A DNA stretch of 39,118 bases from an uncultured Flavobacteriales bacterium. GTDB lineage: Bacteria > Bacteroidota > Bacteroidia > Flavobacteriales_D > Crocinitomicaceae. Positions 1 to 9,058 of the stretch are shown in pieces. The stretch's first letter is position 1. The number at the start of each line of letters is the position of its first letter. Both the position numbers and the translations under genes were made by a program. The notes under the pieces were generated by a model. The model did not search any database. It was not told the DNA's origin and was given only the letters and a program-made list of their open reading frames with translations. The stretch spans positions 86,636 to 125,753 of the forward strand of contig CAJXRM010000001.1 in the NCBI GenBank assembly GCA_913059205.1, written 5' to 3'.

Positions 1-1241
1 CTGGTAATCCACTCATCAATTTTTTTGTCGAGTTGGCTAAATGAAGAACTGTTTAATGTCGACTGTTTCAAACCTCCAAGAACAGAGTTCAGATTTTCTT
101 CGTAAGCCAATTTTATAACTTGCCTTACTTCTTTGAAATGTGAAATGGAATCGACGTGACTGTTATATGTACTTTTTTCTAGCTTCATTGATTGGGTCGT
201 TTCAAAGAACTCAGAAAAGCCAATGCCTCCAATTAAATCATCTTGAGAGATTAAATCCAAAGTCATTTGAAGTTGTGCCAGATACTGCTCAGATAAACGA
301 ATATTAGTGGTATGAGTAGGATTAAAGTTTTCAAAATAATCCCAAGTTTCCTTTAATTCCTTAAAAAAAGTGCGCCCCAAACGGTCTGAAGTCGCAATGA
401 AGCACAATTGATCCAAATTGAAATTGCTTAACTTCTTTTTTAAAACTTCGAGCGCAGCCTTTTTTTCAGAAACGACAATTGTTGTTTTGTTTTTCGCTAC
501 TAATTTCCCCAGAATATTAGATAGAACCTGAGACTTACCTGTTCCTGGAGGACCTTGAACAACACAATCAGTTAAATTTAAACTCTCAAAGACTTTTTCA
601 TGGTCAGCGTCAGCAAAAAACAAGTTATCTGCTAAAAGATTAAGTTCTTTTGGTTCTTCCATACTTCCAAATCCTAGAAGGCGTTTTAGAGTTGAAGCAT
701 GTTCATTTAAGGTTAACAACTCATCTAATTCCTTCACAATTTGATATCTGTGATGATGAAAGTTGCCGATTATAATTTTGTCCGAGGAGTGGAGGATAAA
801 CTCATTTTCAATTAGGAAAGAAGTTATTTCTGAAACCTCTTCTGGCGTTGTAATTTCTAAAGTTTGATTCAAATGAAACAGCAAAAAGGGATTGATGAAT
901 TCTTCATCCTCAAACTTTTTTAAAGTGAGTTGCTTTTTCTGTTTATTTATCTTGAATTCCAACGGGGTGAATAAAACAGGTGTTTCAACCGACTTGTCAC
1001 CAATTTGAAGTTCAACTAGTGTATTTGTGCAACACAACGCATTTACACCTGACTCTTTGATTAATCGAGTTGTTTCATTCAGAATTCGTTTTGGAAAATC
1101 TGCCAGTGAAAAGACGAGTTGTTCATCCGTAAAAAACAAGTTTTGATTTGTGTTATCAACATTCACCAATACATCGTTCACATTGAATTGGGTGTTTTCA
1201 ATGCGTAGATTTTGGATGTTATTTTTTAATTCGCTGAACAA
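1..1241 (-). CDS. Superfamily 1 helicase-like NTPase (AAA_11 type), partial, runs off the left edge
   Basis: An open reading frame runs leftward from an in-frame stop at 1269-1271 to the window edge, giving about 413 visible residues. A Walker A motif, GPPGTGKS, lies near residues 230-237 after a VVQ lead-in. It is followed by a VVSEKKAALEVL segment, which is typical of large SF1 helicases of the DUF4011/DUF3320 kind. The N-terminal 225 or so residues resemble no domain I can name. There is no ATG near the 5' end; I chose TTG at 1241, but ATT at 1262 or GTG codons at 1181 and 1166 are possible. The later helicase motifs, including Walker B, lie off the contig. Relatives act in DNA or RNA transactions and sometimes in defence loci; the exact role here is unknown. 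Confidence 0.75.
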   Translation of the reverse strand, partial: MFSELKNNIQNLRIENTQFNVNDVLVNVDNTNQNLFFTDEQLVFSLADFPKRILNETTRLIKESGVNALCCTNTLVELQIGDKSVETPVLFTPLEFKINKQKKQLTLKKFEDEEFINPFLLFHLNQTLEITTPEEVSEITSFLIENEFILHSSDKIIIGNFHHHRYQIVKELDELLTLNEHASTLKRLLGFGSMEEPKELNLLADNLFFADADHEKVFESLNLTDCVVQGPPGTGKSQVLSNILGKLVAKNKTTIVVSEKKAALEVLKKKLSNFNLDQLCFIATSDRLGRTFFKELKETWDYFENFNPTHTTNIRLSEQYLAQLQMTLDLISQDDLIGGIGFSEFFETTQSMKLEKSTYNSHVDSISHFKEVRQVIKLAYEENLNSVLGGLKQSTLNSSSFSQLDKKIDEWIT

Positions 1242-1332
1242 GTGTATAAATTTAACAAGAATTGCGTTTCAAAAGAAGCATTGAATTTATTAATACATGA
1301 ATTTTTGAATTCATTCCTCACAATATGTTTAG

Positions 1333-1340
1333 TACATTTG
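1333..1340 (+). promoter_or_regulatory. Predicted -7 element for the Cys/Met PLP enzyme gene
   Basis: TACATTTG matches the Bacteroidota -7 consensus TAnnTTTG exactly and lies 32 bases before the ATG at 1373. No TTG sits at the usual 17-23 base spacing upstream, so only the -7 half is supported. Confidence 0.45.
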
Positions 1341-1372
1341 TTTAACATCTTAATTGATACATTCAGATTAAC

Positions 1373-2512
1373 ATGAAATTTGGAACAAAGGCAATTCACG
1401 CGGGAGTAAAACCAGATCCAGCAACTGGAGCGATTATGACGCCTATTTATCAAACCTCTACCTATGTACAAGAAACACCTGGAGTTCATAAGGGCTTTGG
1501 TTATGCAAGAGGTAAGAATCCAACCCGTGAGGCCCTTCAAGGAAGTATTGCAGCACTAGAAAATGGCAAACATTGTATTTGTTTTAGCAGCGGTGTTGCA
1601 GCAACAGATGCAGTGTTGAAATTGTTAAGTCCTGGTGATGAGGTAATTGCTGGTGAAAATTTATACGGTGGATCCTATCGTTTGTTTACTGGTATCTTCG
1701 AAAAATTTGGCATTAAATTTCATTTTGTGAACCTAGATGAAGCTTCAAATTGTGAAAAGTTCATCAATGCGAATACCAAAATGATTTGGGCTGAAACGCC
1801 GACAAATCCAACCATGCAAATAGCAGATATTGTAGCTTTATCTTCAATATCAAAGAAACACAAGTTAATTCTAGTTGCAGACAATACCTTTGCTTCTCCT
1901 TATTTACAAAATCCACTGGATTTAGGGGCGGATATTGTTATGCACTCTGTGACAAAATACATAAGTGGACACTCCGATGTTGTAATGGGAGCTTTGGTCA
2001 CGAACAACGATGAATTGCACGAAAAGTTGTATTTCATATTAAACACTTCAGGCGCAAATCCTGGTCCGATGGATTCGTTTTTGGTGTTGAGAGGAATAAA
2101 AACCTTGCATTTAAGAATGGAAAGACATTGTTTCAACGGCAGAAAAGTTGCTGAATTTCTGAAAACTCATCCAAAAATAGAAAAGGTGTTTTGGCCCGGA
2201 TTTCAGGATCATCCAAACCATGAGATTGCAAAACAACAAATGCGGGATTATGGTGGGATGATTTCTATAGTTTTGAAGGATCAAACAATAGAAAACACGT
2301 TCAAGGTAGCAGGTTCTTTTAAGCTATTCGCTTTGGCCGAATCCTTGGGTGGAGTAGAATCGTTGGTTAATCATCCGGCTACTATGACACATGGTTCTGT
2401 TCCTAAGGAAACAAGAGAAAAAGTTGGAGTTGTAGATAACCTATTGAGATTGAGCGTAGGCGTAGAGGAGATTGAGGATATAATAGAAGATTTAAAACAA
2501 GCATTAGCTTAA
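1373..2512 (+). CDS. Cystathionine gamma-synthase/lyase family PLP enzyme
   Basis: This 379-residue protein is a fold-type I PLP enzyme of the Cys/Met metabolism family. It begins FGTKAIHAG, has the substrate/PLP segment YARGKNPTRE and the cofactor loop SSGVAATDAV, and carries the PLP lysine at about K195 in HSVTKYISGHSD. The conserved SLGGVESL segment near the C-terminus is also present. The family covers cystathionine gamma-synthase, cystathionine gamma-lyase and methionine gamma-lyase, which are cytosolic enzymes of transsulfuration or methionine metabolism; sequence reading alone does not separate them reliably. Length is normal for the family. The start follows an exact -7 box. The K+ regulator gene begins 16 bases downstream, so the two may be co-transcribed, although no functional link is obvious. 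Confidence 0.9.
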   Translation: MKFGTKAIHAGVKPDPATGAIMTPIYQTSTYVQETPGVHKGFGYARGKNPTREALQGSIAALENGKHCICFSSGVAATDAVLKLLSPGDEVIAGENLYGGSYRLFTGIFEKFGIKFHFVNLDEASNCEKFINANTKMIWAETPTNPTMQIADIVALSSISKKHKLILVADNTFASPYLQNPLDLGADIVMHSVTKYISGHSDVVMGALVTNNDELHEKLYFILNTSGANPGPMDSFLVLRGIKTLHLRMERHCFNGRKVAEFLKTHPKIEKVFWPGFQDHPNHEIAKQQMRDYGGMISIVLKDQTIENTFKVAGSFKLFALAESLGGVESLVNHPATMTHGSVPKETREKVGVVDNLLRLSVGVEEIEDIIEDLKQALA

Positions 2513-2528
2513 AATAGAAAAGAACAAT

Positions 2529-3230
2529 ATGGTTTATAGTAAGTTCGCAGTTATAGGTGTTGGTCGATACGGTGCTACAATAGCGCGCAGGTTGGCTGAG
2601 AAAGGAGCTCAAGTTTTTGCTTTTGATCCGAATGAAGAAAAAATTGAAAGCATAAAGGATGATGTCGCCTTTGCAGTTACATTAGACGCAACAGATTTGC
2701 GTGCGCTTAACACGCAAAACCTACATGAAATGGATGCAGCAGTTGTTGCTATCGGTGAAAATTTTGAAGCAACGATTTTAACGTGTGTTCACTTGTTGGA
2801 TATTGGTGTTAAAAGAGTGATTGCTCGAGCTAGTGGTGCGCATCAGAGATTGATTTTAGAGAAAATAGGAGTCTTAGAAATTTTGACCCCAGAGGACGAG
2901 GTAGCATACGTCGTGCGAGAGAAATTATTGAATCCAAATATCGTTTCTTTTCTTCAATTACCGGATGATCATGAAATTGCCGAAATACGTGCACCGAAAG
3001 GGGTTGTTGGTCGTACATTGGACGCAGTAGGTTTCAGGAATAAATATGAAATCACTTTAATTACAATTAAACGCGAGTACGAGATAACAAAAAATGGAGA
3101 AGACTCGATCGAAACCCATATTATTGGTGTTCCAAAAAGTGATATTGAAATAAAGGAGAAGGACACCTTGGTTATTTTTGGAGCTGCAAAAAGTGTAGAG
3201 AGGTTTATCGAAATAAATGAATCTCTATAA
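2529..3230 (+). CDS. KtrA/TrkA-type potassium uptake regulatory subunit
   Basis: This is a cytosolic RCK protein of 233 residues. The N-terminal half is a Rossmann NAD/nucleotide-binding domain with the glycine motif GVGRYG at residues 10-15 and an acidic ribose-binding position in FAFDPNEE. The C-terminal part, from about residue 145, is a TrkA_C (RCK_C) domain. Proteins of this size bind as a ring to a KtrB/TrkH membrane subunit and gate K+ uptake in response to nucleotides. No membrane partner is encoded in this window. The stop codon abuts the ATG of the next gene, so the two are probably translated from one message. Confidence 0.85.
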   Translation: MVYSKFAVIGVGRYGATIARRLAEKGAQVFAFDPNEEKIESIKDDVAFAVTLDATDLRALNTQNLHEMDAAVVAIGENFEATILTCVHLLDIGVKRVIARASGAHQRLILEKIGVLEILTPEDEVAYVVREKLLNPNIVSFLQLPDDHEIAEIRAPKGVVGRTLDAVGFRNKYEITLITIKREYEITKNGEDSIETHIIGVPKSDIEIKEKDTLVIFGAAKSVERFIEINESL

Positions 3231-3929
3231 ATGTATATCGTTACTGGTGTTTCACGTGGACTAGGTAAAGCTATTGTTGAAGAGCTACTAGGGTTAAACA
3301 AAGCCGTTATTGGTATTGGGCGCTCACATAATTTTGACAATCCGAATTTCACCTTTTTAGAATGTGATTTTTCAAATCCTAATTCAATCAACAAGTTGGT
3401 ATTTCCAAAGCTTGTTGGACATGTTACTTTGATAAATAATGCGGGAGTTTTAGGAGAGATTAAGCGCATGAGTGATCAATCATCTTTGGATTTAGATCAA
3501 GTATTGACCGTTAATGTCTTGTCACCTACAAGTTTGTTACACAGTGTTTATTCTAAAGTTGAGAATAAAAATAATTTTACATTGGTGAATATTAGCTCCG
3601 GAGCCGCAAATCGTGCAATTCCTTCATGGGCAGCTTATTGCGCTTCAAAAGCTGCTTTGAACATGTTGACTGAAACATTTTATCTTGAGGAACTTGAAAA
3701 AGAAAATCACCCAATTGTATATGCTGTTGCCCCTGGAGTGATAGATACTGATATGCAACTAGAAATTCGCTCAGCAGATGAAGTAAACTTTTCTTCTCTT
3801 GAGAACTTTAAAGAACTTAAAGACGCGGATAAATTGTTTTCTCCTAGGGAAGCTTCGAAGCGTTTAATTAAATTATTGGACATGCCTTTTACAGGTCAAG
3901 TTCATCAAGATTTAAGAGGTGTAGATTAG
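3231..3929 (+). CDS. Short-chain dehydrogenase/reductase (SDR)
   Basis: A classical SDR of 232 residues. It has the cofactor motif TGVSRGLG at residues 5-12, NNAG at 69-72, the catalytic serine in ISSG near residue 123 and the YxxxK pair at Y136 and K140. The short form and lack of a C-terminal extension resemble the benzil reductase (YueD) group, but the substrate cannot be read from the sequence. It probably uses NADP(H). The ATG directly follows the stop of the K+ regulator gene with no gap. No terminator is seen after it. Confidence 0.85.
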   Translation: MYIVTGVSRGLGKAIVEELLGLNKAVIGIGRSHNFDNPNFTFLECDFSNPNSINKLVFPKLVGHVTLINNAGVLGEIKRMSDQSSLDLDQVLTVNVLSPTSLLHSVYSKVENKNNFTLVNISSGAANRAIPSWAAYCASKAALNMLTETFYLEELEKENHPIVYAVAPGVIDTDMQLEIRSADEVNFSSLENFKELKDADKLFSPREASKRLIKLLDMPFTGQVHQDLRGVD

Positions 3930-3984
3930 TTTAATCAATGACTCTTACCGTTTATCTTTAAAAACACTCAGTTTAAATGATTTA

Positions 3985-4016
3985 TTTGTTAAAATCATGT
4001 AAACTTTGTATTTTCA
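3985..4016 (+). promoter_or_regulatory. Predicted promoter of the first M43 protease gene
   Basis: TTTG at 3985-3988 is followed after 20 bases by TATTTTCA at 4009-4016, six of eight matches to TAnnTTTG. The implied start of transcription is near 4021, giving a leader of about 30 bases. The -33 half sits between the 7-base arms of an inverted repeat, ATGATTT and AAATCAT, spanning 3977-3998. Confidence 0.4.
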
Positions 4017-4049
4017 CAACATTAGAACTGTATTAAATAAACTAAAACT

Positions 4050-6179
4050 ATGAAAAAAATTTACCTCTCTCTGGTTGGTATTCTTCTTTTAACTTCAAAT
4101 TCATTTTCTCAAAATCAATCTTTCGATGCTACAAATGCGAGAGATGGTGAAACTGTTGAATATTGTACGACCCATAAGAAAAGAAAAGAGCTTTTAATGA
4201 ATCCACAAGCAGCGGCATCATTTGCTCAGGATGAAATCATTAGACAACAAGAATTACAAAATTCAACGAATGTTGAAAAAGCCGTGGTGTACGTGCCTAT
4301 TGTTTTTCACATATTACATAATGGTGGTACGGAAAATATTTCTGACGAACAGATTATGGATGCATTTAGTATTTTGAATCGAGATTTTAGATTAATGAAT
4401 GCGGATGCGGCGAATGTTCATGCTGATTTTCAAGGATTGCCGGATGATATGGAAATTGAATTCAGATTGGCAACAAAAGCTCCAAATGGCGCTTGTTTCA
4501 ACGGAATTACGCGTACTCAAAATGTTATTACTCACGATGGGTCAAACGGAGGGAGTCAAGTTACCGCAGTACGTAACGGGAATAATGTATACAACGGAAA
4601 TTGGGCAAGTAACAAATATTTAAATATATACATTGTTGCAGATGCTGGTGGAGCAGCTGGATATACAATGACTCCAAATAACTGGGGAGGAACAGATATG
4701 TATAATGGAATTTGGATTTTACACAACTATGTTGGTTCTATGGGAACTTCAGGGGTTTATTCAAGTAGAGCATTGACGCATGAGGTTGGACACTGGTTGA
4801 ATTTAGAACACGTTTGGGGGCCAAATAACAATCCTGGAAACGCTGCAAGTTGTGGAGATGATGATGGTGTAGCTGATACGCCGAACGAAATTGGTGTAAC
4901 ATCTTGTGCTTTGAATGAAGCTACTTGTGGACCAAGAGCAAATGTTGAAAATTATATGGATTATTCATATTGCTCAAAAATGTTTACACCAGGACAAGGG
5001 ACAAGAATGCGTAATGCATTGAACTCTTCAGTTGGAGGTCGAAATAATCTTAAAACTGCACAAAACATTAGTGATACTGGAGCAGATGGAGTTATGGCAC
5101 TTTGTAAAGCTGAGTTTTCTAGTGATAAAAACTCAATATGCGCAGGAACTACAGTACAATTTACAGACGAAACGTATAACGCAGCTAATGGCTGGACGTG
5201 GACGTTTGACGGTGGGTCACCGGCTAGTTCAACAGCTCAAAACCCAACAGTTACGTATAACAACCCAGGAGTTTATTCTGTTACACTGGTTGCAACAGAT
5301 GGAGGTTCTAATGATACAGAAACAAAAACTGGTTTTATTCATGTAGTTCCAGCTGCAACTAGTATTCCTTTACTAGAAGGCTTTGAATCATTTTCTACAT
5401 TAGCCGGAGTTGATGAATGGGGAATAATTAACCCATCTGGAAATGGTTTTGAATTAGCAACATCTGTTGGATTAAATAGTGCGAAGTCGGCAAGGTTAAT
5501 AAACTATGGGCAGGCTGCAGGCGATTTAGATGAATTAGTTTCTTCTCCTGTTAACTTGTCAGGTATTTCTCAAGTAACACTAAGTTTCAGATATGCTCAC
5601 AAACGCAGAAACACAAGTGACGACGACAAATTACGCGTTCTTGTTACAAACTCATGTGGAGATAGCTGGGCGATACGTAAAACAATTCTTTTAGCATCTA
5701 CGTCTTCTGTTCAAGGGTCTTCTTTTACTCCTTCTACTGAAAGCGATTGGACTACAATCCATGTTACTAATATAACCTCAAGTTATTTTGTGGATAATTT
5801 CAGATATAAGTTCACTTTCGAAGGTGGAGGTGGGAACAATATTTTCCTTGATAATATTAATATTTACGAGGGTTCACCATCAGATGATCTTGTAACTGGA
5901 TCTTCAGGAATAAGTGAGTTGACTTCAATCAATGGCTTGTCAGTTTATCCAAACCCAGTAGATGCAGAATTATCGGTAGACTTCTCTGTACAAACAGCAC
6001 AAGAAGTTGTTCTATCTGTTCAAGATGTAACAGGGAAAACCGTTCAAATAAGTTCAATTAATGCAAATGAAGGTTCGAACTTGGTGTTAATGAATACGCA
6101 AGACTTATCATCTGGAATTTATTTCATTGAGGTGAAAACTGCAGGTGCAAGACAAGTGAAACAATTTGTCGTAAAGTAA
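4050..6179 (+). CDS. Secreted M43 (pappalysin-family) zinc metalloprotease, T9SS cargo
   Basis: This 709-residue protein begins with a signal peptide ending near residue 20 (SNSFSQ). A prodomain precedes the metzincin zinc site HEVGHWLNLEH, with H244, E245, H248 and H254, and a Met-turn region ENYMDYSYC. A PKD domain follows at about 355-430 (core WTWTFDGGSPASS). Next comes a jelly-roll-like domain at about 440-610, then a T9SS type A sorting domain with the YPNP motif at 633-636. The family cleaves extracellular proteins. The mature enzyme should be exported by Sec, cross the outer membrane by T9SS and be released or attached at the surface. A paralogue follows 60 bases later, after a terminator. 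The ATG is preceded by a short leader also seen before the M12B gene. Confidence 0.92.
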   Translation: MKKIYLSLVGILLLTSNSFSQNQSFDATNARDGETVEYCTTHKKRKELLMNPQAAASFAQDEIIRQQELQNSTNVEKAVVYVPIVFHILHNGGTENISDEQIMDAFSILNRDFRLMNADAANVHADFQGLPDDMEIEFRLATKAPNGACFNGITRTQNVITHDGSNGGSQVTAVRNGNNVYNGNWASNKYLNIYIVADAGGAAGYTMTPNNWGGTDMYNGIWILHNYVGSMGTSGVYSSRALTHEVGHWLNLEHVWGPNNNPGNAASCGDDDGVADTPNEIGVTSCALNEATCGPRANVENYMDYSYCSKMFTPGQGTRMRNALNSSVGGRNNLKTAQNISDTGADGVMALCKAEFSSDKNSICAGTTVQFTDETYNAANGWTWTFDGGSPASSTAQNPTVTYNNPGVYSVTLVATDGGSNDTETKTGFIHVVPAATSIPLLEGFESFSTLAGVDEWGIINPSGNGFELATSVGLNSAKSARLINYGQAAGDLDELVSSPVNLSGISQVTLSFRYAHKRRNTSDDDKLRVLVTNSCGDSWAIRKTILLASTSSVQGSSFTPSTESDWTTIHVTNITSSYFVDNFRYKFTFEGGGGNNIFLDNINIYEGSPSDDLVTGSSGISELTSINGLSVYPNPVDAELSVDFSVQTAQEVVLSVQDVTGKTVQISSINANEGSNLVLMNTQDLSSGIYFIEVKTAGARQVKQFVVK

Positions 6180-6198
6180 TATTTTGAAAATCATCAAT

Positions 6199-6226
6199 AA
6201 AAAGGGGGGCTTTGTTCCCCTTTTTT
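6199..6226 (+). terminator. Rho-independent terminator between the M43 paralogues
   Basis: Arms AAAAAGGGG (6199-6207) and CCCCTTTTT (6217-6225) enclose a 9-base loop and end in a T run. It lies 20 bases after the first M43 stop and just before the second M43 ATG at 6240, so the second gene may depend on readthrough or on a promoter within this short gap. Confidence 0.8.
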
Positions 6227-6239
6227 AATCTTATTTTAA

Positions 6240-8354
6240 ATGAATAGAATAGTTGGAATTTTAGTTGGATTAGGTGTTTCGTTATCGTCAATAGCGCAAA
6301 TCAATCCAGTAGAAAATTGGTGCGGGACTTCGCATAGAATGAATGATTTAATGCAGAATTCTGCGTATCAATTGATTCATCAGCAAGATGAAGAAATACG
6401 AGCAAATGAAGCGGCAAACCCTGGTGTACAGCCTAAAGGAATAGTGTATAAAATTCCAATTGTATTCCATATTATCCATAACGGAGGACCGGAGAATACT
6501 TCTGAAGAGCAAATTTTTAATGCATTGGACGTTATGAATCGTGACTTTAGGAAACAAAATGCAGATACAGCTGATGTAGTAGCCGCATTTAAGCCACTTA
6601 TTCAGGATGCAGAAATAGAATTTGTATTGGCAACTAAAGCCCCAAATGGTGAATGTTTCAGAGGCTATACAAGAACCCAGTCGTTGACTACTTTTTCTGG
6701 AGGTGGAAACGATGGTGATGATCAAGTTGATGCAGTGAGAAATGGAAATGATGTTTATCAGGGAAACTGGCCTAGTAATCAATACTTAAATGTATATGTT
6801 GTTGCTGATGCAGGAGGAGCAGGAGGTTATACAAATTACCCTAGTAATTGGGATTTTGGTGATATGAGAAACGGAATTTGGATTCTCAACACTCAATTTG
6901 GAGAAATAGGAACTAGCAGTACTTCTGCAGGACGATCGATGACACACGAATGTGGACACTGGTTTAACCTAGCACATACATGGGGGAGCTCAAATACCCC
7001 AGGGCCAGGAAACGGAAATTGTAGCACAGATGACGGAGTAAGTGATACACCATTGTGTGAAGGAGCTTCTGGAGGTTGTCCTACATCTCAAGTTTCATGT
7101 GGTTCGCTTGATAATGTTCAAAATTATATGGACTACGCGTTGTCGTGTCAATCAATGTTTACTGCTGGACAAGTAACACGCATGCGAAGTGCCGTTCAAT
7201 CATCAGTAGGTGGTAGAAGTAATCTTTGGACGACATCGAATCTAAACGCAACAGGAGCGAATGGAATAATGGAGCTTTGTAATGCAGATTTTTCAGTTGA
7301 CAAAACATCTGTTTGTGCAGGAACACAAGTTAGTTTTACAGATGAAACATATAATGCATCTACAGGTTGGGATTGGTCCTTTCCGGGAGGCGACCCAACA
7401 AGTTCAACTGCTCAAAATCCAACGGTTACATATAATACTCCTGGAACCTATACAGTGACTTTAGTAGCCACAGATGGAACATCAAATGATACAGAGACTA
7501 AAACGGCTTTAATCCATGTGACTCCGGAATCGTTAGACATACCACTTTTGGAAGGGTTTGAATCCTACTCATCTTTGAATGGCTTGGCAGAATGGATTAT
7601 TATTAATCCAACTGGTAATGGATTTGAATTGGCAAACACAGGATTGAACAGTAGTAAATCTGCTCGCTTATTGAATTATAATCAATCAGTTGGAGATGTA
7701 GATGAGTTGGTAGCTTCCCCTGTTGACTTATCAACTATTTCTCAAGTAACATTAAGTTTTAGATATGCGCACAAAAGAAGAAATTCAAGTGACGATGATA
7801 AATTGAGGGTATTAATTACAAATAATTGTGGTGATAGTTGGGCAATCCGTAAAACATTGTTGTTAAGTACAACATCTTCAATTCAAGGTTCTTCATTCTC
7901 ACCAAGTTCAGAGAGTGATTGGACAACGATTCATGTTACAAACATAACATCGAGTTATCTGGTTGATGATTTTAGATATAAATTCACTTTTGAAGGTGGA
8001 GGCGGAAACAATATCTATTTAGATAATATAAATATATACGAAGGGCCATCTTCAGACGATATTGTAACTGGTTCAGGCGTCGGTTTGAATGAGCTTTCGG
8101 AAATAGGAGGTTTGGAGCTTTATCCAAATCCAACCGATGACGAATTGAATGTGGCTTTCAATATTGATTTCGCTCAATTTGTAGCTGTAACAATACAGGA
8201 TTTATCGGGAAAAATCGCACAAAAGCATATTGTTAACGCTGAACAAGGTTCTAATCTTGTTGTTTTAGAAACACAGAATTTAGAAGCAGGAGTTTATTTT
8301 ATGCAGATTGAAACGAACGGTTCAATGGAAGTACGACAATTTATTGTCAAATAA
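6240..8354 (+). CDS. Secreted M43 zinc metalloprotease, tandem paralogue, T9SS cargo
   Basis: This 704-residue protein has the same domain order as its upstream neighbour: signal peptide (to about residue 19), prodomain, zinc site HECGHWFNLAH with H236, E237, H240 and H246, Met-turn NYMDYALSC, PKD domain, jelly-roll-like domain and a T9SS type A sorting domain with YPNP at 628-631. The PKD and jelly-roll parts are much more alike between the two proteins than the prodomain, catalytic domain or sorting domain. The catalytic motif is intact, so this is not a decayed copy. Role and location are as for the first copy, with possibly different cleavage specificity. No separate promoter is evident in the 60-base gap. 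Confidence 0.92.
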   Translation: MNRIVGILVGLGVSLSSIAQINPVENWCGTSHRMNDLMQNSAYQLIHQQDEEIRANEAANPGVQPKGIVYKIPIVFHIIHNGGPENTSEEQIFNALDVMNRDFRKQNADTADVVAAFKPLIQDAEIEFVLATKAPNGECFRGYTRTQSLTTFSGGGNDGDDQVDAVRNGNDVYQGNWPSNQYLNVYVVADAGGAGGYTNYPSNWDFGDMRNGIWILNTQFGEIGTSSTSAGRSMTHECGHWFNLAHTWGSSNTPGPGNGNCSTDDGVSDTPLCEGASGGCPTSQVSCGSLDNVQNYMDYALSCQSMFTAGQVTRMRSAVQSSVGGRSNLWTTSNLNATGANGIMELCNADFSVDKTSVCAGTQVSFTDETYNASTGWDWSFPGGDPTSSTAQNPTVTYNTPGTYTVTLVATDGTSNDTETKTALIHVTPESLDIPLLEGFESYSSLNGLAEWIIINPTGNGFELANTGLNSSKSARLLNYNQSVGDVDELVASPVDLSTISQVTLSFRYAHKRRNSSDDDKLRVLITNNCGDSWAIRKTLLLSTTSSIQGSSFSPSSESDWTTIHVTNITSSYLVDDFRYKFTFEGGGGNNIYLDNINIYEGPSSDDIVTGSGVGLNELSEIGGLELYPNPTDDELNVAFNIDFAQFVAVTIQDLSGKIAQKHIVNAEQGSNLVVLETQNLEAGVYFMQIETNGSMEVRQFIVK

Positions 8355-8372
8355 CATTTAAATGGTTAGGCT

Positions 8373-8402
8373 AAGCCGTCAGTGAAAACTGACGGCTTTT
8401 TT
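8373..8402 (+). terminator. Terminator after the second M43 gene
   Basis: A perfect 10-base stem, AAGCCGTCAG and CTGACGGCTT, with a 6-base loop is followed by six T residues. It lies between convergent genes. The T run favours the plus strand; readthrough from hemD may also be reduced by the same hairpin. Confidence 0.85.
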
Positions 8403-9057
8403 ATTTGGAAAGTAGTGCGATTAAATCTTCGATAGAAGAATTCTCCAATGTGGAAGTTACATGAATGTTTTTTTCGTTTAAATAGGCAGTAGTACTTTCG
8501 CCCCAAGAATAAACGGAGGCGTGTTCAGGGACTTCATTTACCGTTAAAAACCCCTCAGCATTTGACGGACTTGTAAATACATAAATGTCGCAATATTCTA
8601 AAGGCTTAGAAACAATTTTAGTGTTGTACACAATCACAATTTCCTTTTGAGATTCCGGGAATAAGCTTGATACTGTTTGTAAAGATCGGTTTGAGCTAGG
8701 GAACAAAATTCGTTTATCTCCACACCACTCTTTAAATTCCTTGGCCATCGATTGAATGTTGCCACTTTTATCTCCAAAAAAGGATACTGTAAATCCCAAT
8801 TCATTAATTAGTTCGGCCGTTTTGTTACCAGGACATGCAATCAGAACGTTTTTAGGAATGTCGTTCAATAATTTATAGAATAAAAAACTTCTGGGACTGC
8901 TGAAAAAAATTACTTCGAATGACTCTCTAACAGAAAATGGAACTGGTTCAAAATGAATGAAAGATTGAGCAATAAGTTGTATTCCTTTTTCATTTAAAAA
9001 ACTTGCCAATTTATCTACTTCAGCGAAGTCTTTTGATATGAATAAGTGCTTATTCAA
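8401..9057 (-). CDS. hemD: Uroporphyrinogen-III synthase
   Basis: This 218-residue protein is read as HemD, which cyclises and inverts ring D of hydroxymethylbilane to give uroporphyrinogen III. Support comes from position, one base downstream of hemC in a hemA-hemC-hemD order. It also comes from recognisable family segments: a PVPF stretch early on, FFSSPRS near residue 70, and the late VFTSPSNAEGF stretch. The family is poorly conserved, so context carries much of the call. At 218 residues it is slightly shorter than many homologues but appears complete. It is probably translated from the hemA message. hemE and hemB are not in the window. Confidence 0.85.
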   Translation of the reverse strand: MNKHLFISKDFAEVDKLASFLNEKGIQLIAQSFIHFEPVPFSVRESFEVIFFSSPRSFLFYKLLNDIPKNVLIACPGNKTAELINELGFTVSFFGDKSGNIQSMAKEFKEWCGDKRILFPSSNRSLQTVSSLFPESQKEIVIVYNTKIVSKPLEYCDIYVFTSPSNAEGFLTVNEVPEHASVYSWGESTTAYLNEKNIHVTSTLENSSIEDLIALLSK

Positions 9058-9058
9058 G

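Noticed and set aside
1226..1540. Minus-strand 104-residue frame crossing the divergent intergenic region
   Set aside because: It overlaps both the PLP enzyme and the helicase gene starts and resembles nothing; the helicase frame is the supported one.
6348..6782. Minus-strand frame across the second M43 gene
   Set aside because: It is a shadow of a well-supported coding region.
8373..8398. Small RNA or riboswitch between the M43 and hemD genes
   Set aside because: The hairpin followed by T residues is fully explained as a terminator between convergent genes.
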